DNA of 9,247 nt from NCBI GenBank assembly GCA_027066355.1, contig JAMONW010000065.1, positions 1-9,247 on the forward strand. Direction: 5' to 3'. Below the pieces are notes generated by a model. That model made no database searches. It was not told the DNA's origin and saw only the letters and a list, made by a program, of their open reading frames with translations. Source of the stretch: Campylobacteraceae bacterium. GTDB taxonomy: Bacteria > Campylobacterota > Campylobacteria > Campylobacterales > Sulfurovaceae. Position 1 is the first letter of the stretch; each line of letters starts with the position of its first letter. This document shows positions 5,815 to 9,247 of the stretch, in pieces. Both the position numbers and the translations under genes were made by a program.

Positions 5815-7032
5815 ATGGTAGAAAAAGTTATTAAAAAGGTAAAACAAAAAGGGCTTAAAGCTACTGCAATATTTGCTGTTAAGAGATTAGTTAATATTTT
5901 TTTAAAAGGGTATTATGATAAAAAGCATAAAAAGGAGCTAAATTCTATTTTACAAAAACATAAAGATAAAAAAATTATAATAATGCCACCACTTGTAGAT
6001 TGGAATATCCCTCTATATCAGCGCCCACAACATCTATCAAAAAATTTAGCAAAAAATGGAGTTTTATACTTTTACTGCACAAATAACGGATTATATGATA
6101 ATATTAATGGATTTAAGGAGATAGTTAATGGTTGTTATTTAACAAATAGATTTGATTTAGTTGATGCAATAGAGCAAAAAAAATATTATGATATAAATTC
6201 AACAGACAACAAAACAGATTGGAACTTTATTAAAGATAGATTAGATAGAGGTGATAAAATCATATATCAATATATAGATGAAATTAGCGAAAATATTAGT
6301 GGACACTCTATTCCAAAAGAAGTTTACAAAAAACATATAAATATACTTAAAGATAGTAGATGCTATGTAGTTCCAAGTGCTACAAAATTAGAAAATGAGG
6401 TAAAAGAGTATAGAGATAAAAACTATAAACTTATAACAAATGGTGTTGAGATAGAGCATTTTTCAAAAAAGATAGACCCAAATGAATATTCACAAATTGC
6501 AAAAAAATTAATAGCTGAGGGCAAACCTATAATTGGTTATTTTGGTGCGTTTGCCAGTTGGTTTGATTATGAACTAATTATTAAGTTAGCAACAAAAAAA
6601 GAAGATATTAATATTTTATTATTGGGTGTAGATTATGATGGAAGTATAAAAAAATATAATTTAGATAGCTATAAAAATATTACCATAGCTGGTCCAATAG
6701 AGTATAAAAATTTGCCAAAATATGCAAGTTGTTTTGATGTATCTATTATTCCTTTTGTCTTAAATGAAATTACTGAATCTACATCACCAATAAAACTTTT
6801 TGAGTATATGGCAATGGGAAAACCAATTGTTACTACTAATATGCCAGAATGCAGAAAATATAAATCAGTCTTAATTGCACTTAATCACAATAATTTTATT
6901 GAAAAAATAGATAAAGCATTAAAATTAAAAAGTAACCAAGAGTATCTCAATATTTTAAATAAAGAGGCAAATGAGAATAGTTGGGAAGCAAAAGCAAAAA
7001 ATCTATTGGAGTTAATAAATAGTAATGAATAG
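5815..7032 (+). CDS. GT4-like (GT-B fold) glycosyltransferase, TuaH-like
   Basis: This 405-residue protein is probably a cytoplasmic, membrane-associated transferase adding a sugar to the lipid-linked glycan. The N-terminal GT-B half has WNIPLYQRPQ (63-72), as in TuaH-like glycosyltransferases. The linker has TNGVE (208-212), and the C-terminal half has GYFGAFASWFD (241-251) and SPIKLFEY followed by MAMGKPIV (324-339), the nucleotide-sugar binding region. The second glutamate of the GT4 EX7E motif is present (Glu330), while the first position is Ser322. The first 50 residues are lysine-rich with an amphipathic stretch (about 14-31), which could dock on the membrane. Donor and acceptor sugars cannot be predicted. 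It starts two bases after the Wzt stop and its 3' end overlaps the next gene by eight bases, so these are one operon. Confidence 0.85.
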   Translation: MVEKVIKKVKQKGLKATAIFAVKRLVNIFLKGYYDKKHKKELNSILQKHKDKKIIIMPPLVDWNIPLYQRPQHLSKNLAKNGVLYFYCTNNGLYDNINGFKEIVNGCYLTNRFDLVDAIEQKKYYDINSTDNKTDWNFIKDRLDRGDKIIYQYIDEISENISGHSIPKEVYKKHINILKDSRCYVVPSATKLENEVKEYRDKNYKLITNGVEIEHFSKKIDPNEYSQIAKKLIAEGKPIIGYFGAFASWFDYELIIKLATKKEDINILLLGVDYDGSIKKYNLDSYKNITIAGPIEYKNLPKYASCFDVSIIPFVLNEITESTSPIKLFEYMAMGKPIVTTNMPECRKYKSVLIALNHNNFIEKIDKALKLKSNQEYLNILNKEANENSWEAKAKNLLELINSNE

Positions 7033-7762
7033 AAAAATTAATATATTATCTATTCCAATTGATAATATATCTATGCAAGAAACAATTTTTTATATAAAAA
7101 ATGCAATCAACAGTAACGAAAAAATTCTTAGAGAAGATATAAATGCAGCAAAACTAGTTTGGCTTAAAGATAATCCAAAACTAAAAGAGATAATTTTAAA
7201 AGCAGATATAATTAATGCTGATGGGCAATCTATTGTATTTGCATCAAAACTGTTAAATAAGCCACTTAAAGAGAGAGTAACAGGTATAGATTTAATGCAA
7301 AACTTAATTGAACTATCAAATAAAGAGGATTGGAGTTTATATTTTTTAGGAGCAACAGATGAGGTTGTTCAAGAAGTTGTAAAAAAAGTTCAAAGAGAGT
7401 ATAAAAATATTAAAATTGCAGGTTTTCATAATGGCTATTTTAAAGAAGAAGAGGAAAAAAAGATTATAGATGATATTAATAATAGCAAGGCAAATATAGT
7501 TTTTATTGGCATTTCTACACCAAAAAAAGAGTATTTTATTAATAGAAATTATAAAAAATTAAATTCAAATTTAATTATGGGTGTAGGTGGTAGTTTTGAT
7601 GTATTTGCCAATAAAATTAAAAGAGCGCCACTATTTATGCAAAAATATGGTTTAGAGTGGTTATATAGACTTTATCAAGAGCCAAGAAAAATGTGGAAGC
7701 GTTATCTATATACAAATAGTAAATTTATATGGTTAGTTGCCAAAGAGAAGTTAAAAATATAA
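7025..7762 (+). CDS. WecG/TagA/CpsF-family glycosyltransferase (GT26)
   Basis: This 245-residue protein matches the family that transfers an N-acetylmannosamine-type or related sugar to an undecaprenyl-PP-linked first sugar on the cytoplasmic face. Visible are NADGQS with the conserved acidic residue (Asp66), ERVTGIDLM (83-91), FLGAT (107-111), GVGGSFDVFA (186-195), KRAPLFMQ (199-206) and LEWLYRLYQEP (210-220) followed by RKMWKRYL. The C-terminal basic/aromatic tail is the segment that in TagA is thought to contact the membrane. Where many members have Thr-x-Asn near residue 38, this one has Asp-Ile-Asn (38-40), seemingly a trait of a REDxNA-type subfamily. The exact sugar is unknown, so no symbol is given. 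The ATG lies inside the preceding gene; a GGAG (7008-7011) is 13 bases upstream, rather far, so translational coupling is likely. Confidence 0.9.
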   Translation: MNRKINILSIPIDNISMQETIFYIKNAINSNEKILREDINAAKLVWLKDNPKLKEIILKADIINADGQSIVFASKLLNKPLKERVTGIDLMQNLIELSNKEDWSLYFLGATDEVVQEVVKKVQREYKNIKIAGFHNGYFKEEEEKKIIDDINNSKANIVFIGISTPKKEYFINRNYKKLNSNLIMGVGGSFDVFANKIKRAPLFMQKYGLEWLYRLYQEPRKMWKRYLYTNSKFIWLVAKEKLKI

Positions 7763-7769
7763 TATTTTT

Positions 7770-7778
7770 TGTTACAAT
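7770..7778 (+). promoter_or_regulatory. Internal extended -10 promoter before the WbaP-like gene
   Basis: TGTTACAAT matches TGn followed by a -10 hexamer with one mismatch to TATAAT. It is preceded by a T6 run (7765-7770). Initiation would fall near 7785, leaving a leader of about 15 bases that contains the GAGGA site. It lies in the 37-base gap after the WecG/TagA gene, the only real gap within the polysaccharide locus, so the last genes may have their own transcript. Confidence 0.45.
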
Positions 7779-7790
7779 AGCAATTAAAAA

Positions 7791-7795
7791 GAGGA
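7791..7795 (+). promoter_or_regulatory. Strong Shine-Dalgarno supporting a GTG start
   Basis: GAGGA ends four bases before the GTG at 7800 (core GAGG five bases away). It is one of the best ribosome-binding sequences in the window and supports the non-ATG initiation codon of the WbaP-like gene. Confidence 0.6.
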
Positions 7796-7799
7796 TATA

Positions 7800-9119
7800 G
7801 TGAAAGATTTAATTTCGAGAGTTATTTTTGTTATTGTTGATATTTTAATAATAATGTTCTCTATATATTTAGCTTACTATATTCGCATTAATTTATTTGA
7901 AATTGATTTAGCGATACTTCCTTTAAATAGTTATTTAACACTATATCCACTATACATTGTGCCAATAGTTCTATTTGCCTATGAAGGCTTATATACAAAG
8001 CGTTATGACTTTTGGCAAGAGAGTAAAATAGAACTAAAAGCTATATTTTTTTCTGCTATTTTAGTATTTGCCTATTTGGCAATGACAAAAATTTCAATAC
8101 TTTATTCAAGATTGATTATTGCTTCTATTTTTATAATTATGGCTATTTTTATTCCTATATCAAAAAAGATAGTGAAAAATATACTATATATAATTGGACT
8201 CTGGCAAAAAGAGGCAACAGTTTATAAAGATGACCCATTTTTATCAAAAGAGATTTATAAAAACCACCATTTAGGCTATATTAAACCTAAAAATATAGAA
8301 AAATCTGATATTTTATTTATTAATTCAAAAAATAGAAATATTGATTCACAAAAATTAAACAATACTATTTTAGAGGAGATAAAAGATAAAAAAGAGGTAA
8401 TTTTTGTTCCTATAATTGATAACTACAACTTATCTCAATCTACAATATATCAACTATTTAATACAAGAACAAATTTAATAGTTTTTAAAAATAGATTAAA
8501 GAATAGATATATATACTACTTAAAAGAGATAAGTGATTTAATATTAACTATAATATTTACAATTATTTTTGCTCCTATTATGGCTATTGTTGCTCTTATG
8601 CTAAAAAGAAGTGAACCAAATGAACCAATAATATTTAAGCAAAAACGCTTAGGCAAAAATGGCAAAAGTTTTGTATGTTATAAATTTAGAACCATGCAAA
8701 GCAATAGCAGAGTTATTCTAAAAGAGTATTTACAAAACAACCCTAAAGAGATAGAGTATTTTAAAAAATATCATAAATACAAAAATGATCCAAGAGTTAC
8801 TAAATTAGGTGCATTTTTAAGAAAAACTTCACTTGATGAACTTCCTCAGCTTTTAAATATTTTTAAACATGAAATGAGCTTGGTAGGTCCTAGACCATAT
8901 ATGCCAAAAGAGAAAAAATATATAAAAGATAGTGATATTATTCTCTCAGTTAAGCCAGGTCTTACAGGACTTTGGCAAGTTAGTGGACGAAGCAAAACAG
9001 ATTTTAAAACAAGAGCTAAACTTGATAAATGGTATGTAAATAATTGGTCTGTTTGGCTTGATTTTACAATTTTAATAAAAACTATAAAAGCTGTTATTAA
9101 GCAAGAGGGATCTAGTTAG
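7800..9119 (+). CDS. WbaP-type polyprenyl-phosphate sugar-1-phosphate transferase (GTG start)
   Basis: This 439-residue membrane protein would start the glycan by moving a hexose-1-phosphate (Gal or Glc in characterised relatives) from a UDP-sugar to undecaprenyl phosphate. Four N-terminal helices (about 8-28, 46-65, 81-98, 103-120) are followed by a soluble region (130-235) and a re-entrant hydrophobic segment (244-268) with Pro259. The catalytic domain has KQKRLGKNGK, YKFRTM, DPRVTKLGAFLRKTS, the catalytic pair in DELPQ (Asp346-Glu347), SLVGPRPY (360-367), KPGLTGLWQVSGRS and a C-terminal NWSVWLD. The middle Rossmann-like region lacks a glycine-rich loop. The start is GTG at 7800 with GAGGA (7791-7795) just upstream, and no earlier in-frame ATG offers a better site. 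The WbaP label rests on the catalytic C-terminus; sugar specificity is not readable. Confidence 0.9.
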   Translation: MKDLISRVIFVIVDILIIMFSIYLAYYIRINLFEIDLAILPLNSYLTLYPLYIVPIVLFAYEGLYTKRYDFWQESKIELKAIFFSAILVFAYLAMTKISILYSRLIIASIFIIMAIFIPISKKIVKNILYIIGLWQKEATVYKDDPFLSKEIYKNHHLGYIKPKNIEKSDILFINSKNRNIDSQKLNNTILEEIKDKKEVIFVPIIDNYNLSQSTIYQLFNTRTNLIVFKNRLKNRYIYYLKEISDLILTIIFTIIFAPIMAIVALMLKRSEPNEPIIFKQKRLGKNGKSFVCYKFRTMQSNSRVILKEYLQNNPKEIEYFKKYHKYKNDPRVTKLGAFLRKTSLDELPQLLNIFKHEMSLVGPRPYMPKEKKYIKDSDIILSVKPGLTGLWQVSGRSKTDFKTRAKLDKWYVNNWSVWLDFTILIKTIKAVIKQEGSS

Positions 9120-9121
9120 TT

Positions 9122-9247
9122 ATGAATAGCCAATTAAAAAAACCAGCTTTATTTCTTGATAGAGATGGCATAATTAATATAGATTATGGCTATGTTAGCA
9201 AAGTAGAAAATTTTAAATTTATAGATGCAATTTTTGAGTTAATTAAA
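9122..9247 (+). CDS. gmhB: D,D-heptose 1,7-bisphosphate phosphatase, 3' end missing
   Basis: Only the first 42 codons are present; the frame is open to the window edge. The protein starts MNSQLKKPALFLDRDG, giving the HAD-phosphatase motif I DxD (Asp13 nucleophile, Asp15). The rest, GIIN, then YGYVSKVENF and FIDAIFEL, matches the N-terminus of GmhB/HisB-type phosphatases. GmhB removes the 7-phosphate of D-glycero-D-manno-heptose 1,7-bisphosphate on the way to ADP- or GDP-heptose for LPS core or capsular heptose. The ATG is two bases after the preceding stop; an AGGG (9106-9109) lies 12 bases upstream, so coupling is likely. A HisB-N histidinol phosphatase has a similar start, but the glycan context and the DRDGIIN sequence favour GmhB. 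Confidence 0.82.
   Translation, partial: MNSQLKKPALFLDRDGIINIDYGYVSKVENFKFIDAIFELIK

Noticed and set aside
6176..6600. A8 (6176-6183) and A7 (6594-6600) runs in the glycosyltransferase as phase-variation tracts
   Set aside because: Runs this long are expected by chance in such AT-rich genes and the frame is intact; no long poly-G or poly-C tract, the usual epsilonproteobacterial switch, is present.

Overview
The window is AT-rich, densely packed bacterial chromosome. Codons strongly favour A/T (Arg is mostly AGA, Leu mostly TTA), genes abut or overlap, and candidate promoters are A/T-rich extended -10 elements without a clear -35. With the protein types seen, this suggests a Campylobacterota (epsilonproteobacterial) genome, perhaps a Sulfurimonas/Sulfurovum/Arcobacter-like lineage. 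That placement is inferred from overall character and was not checked by any search.

Layout. (1) 1-1147, plus strand: the 3' part of a membrane fatty-acid desaturase whose third histidine box is QIEHH, overlapping by one base a small protein with three predicted membrane helices. (2) 1097-1840, minus strand: a divergent ClpP-like serine protease with an intact Ser/His/Asp triad and a lysine-rich tail; its 3' end overlaps the small membrane protein tail-to-tail. (3) 1841-1903: a 63-bp divergent promoter region. (4) 1904-4502, plus strand: a HI0933/YhiN-family flavoprotein and, 13 bp later, an NADP-type glutamate dehydrogenase (gdhA), probably one transcript. (5) 4503-4582: an 80-bp spacer with a tandem 9-bp repeat and a weak promoter candidate. 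(6) 4583 to the right edge, plus strand: the start of a surface-polysaccharide locus. It holds a Wzt-type ABC ATPase, a GT4-like glycosyltransferase, a WecG/TagA/CpsF glycosyltransferase, a WbaP-type polyprenyl-phosphate sugar-1-phosphate transferase and the first 42 codons of a GmhB-type heptose bisphosphate phosphatase.

How the genes work together. The locus encodes a plausible part of a lipid-linked glycan pathway. The WbaP-like enzyme would load the first sugar-phosphate on undecaprenyl phosphate, the WecG/TagA and GT4 enzymes would add sugars on the cytoplasmic face, and the Wzt ATPase with its extra C-terminal domain would power export of the finished chain. GmhB would supply a heptose precursor. 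The Wzm permease that must partner Wzt is not in the window. The genes left of 4503 look like housekeeping or accessory metabolism with no evident link to the glycan locus.

No RNA gene, CRISPR array, insertion sequence or convincing intrinsic terminator was seen, and no stretch above 300 bases lacks a gene. I do not see a clearly new multi-gene system. The most interesting leads are the QIEHH desaturase with its coupled small membrane protein, the divergent ClpP-like protease, and the Wzt without an adjacent permease.
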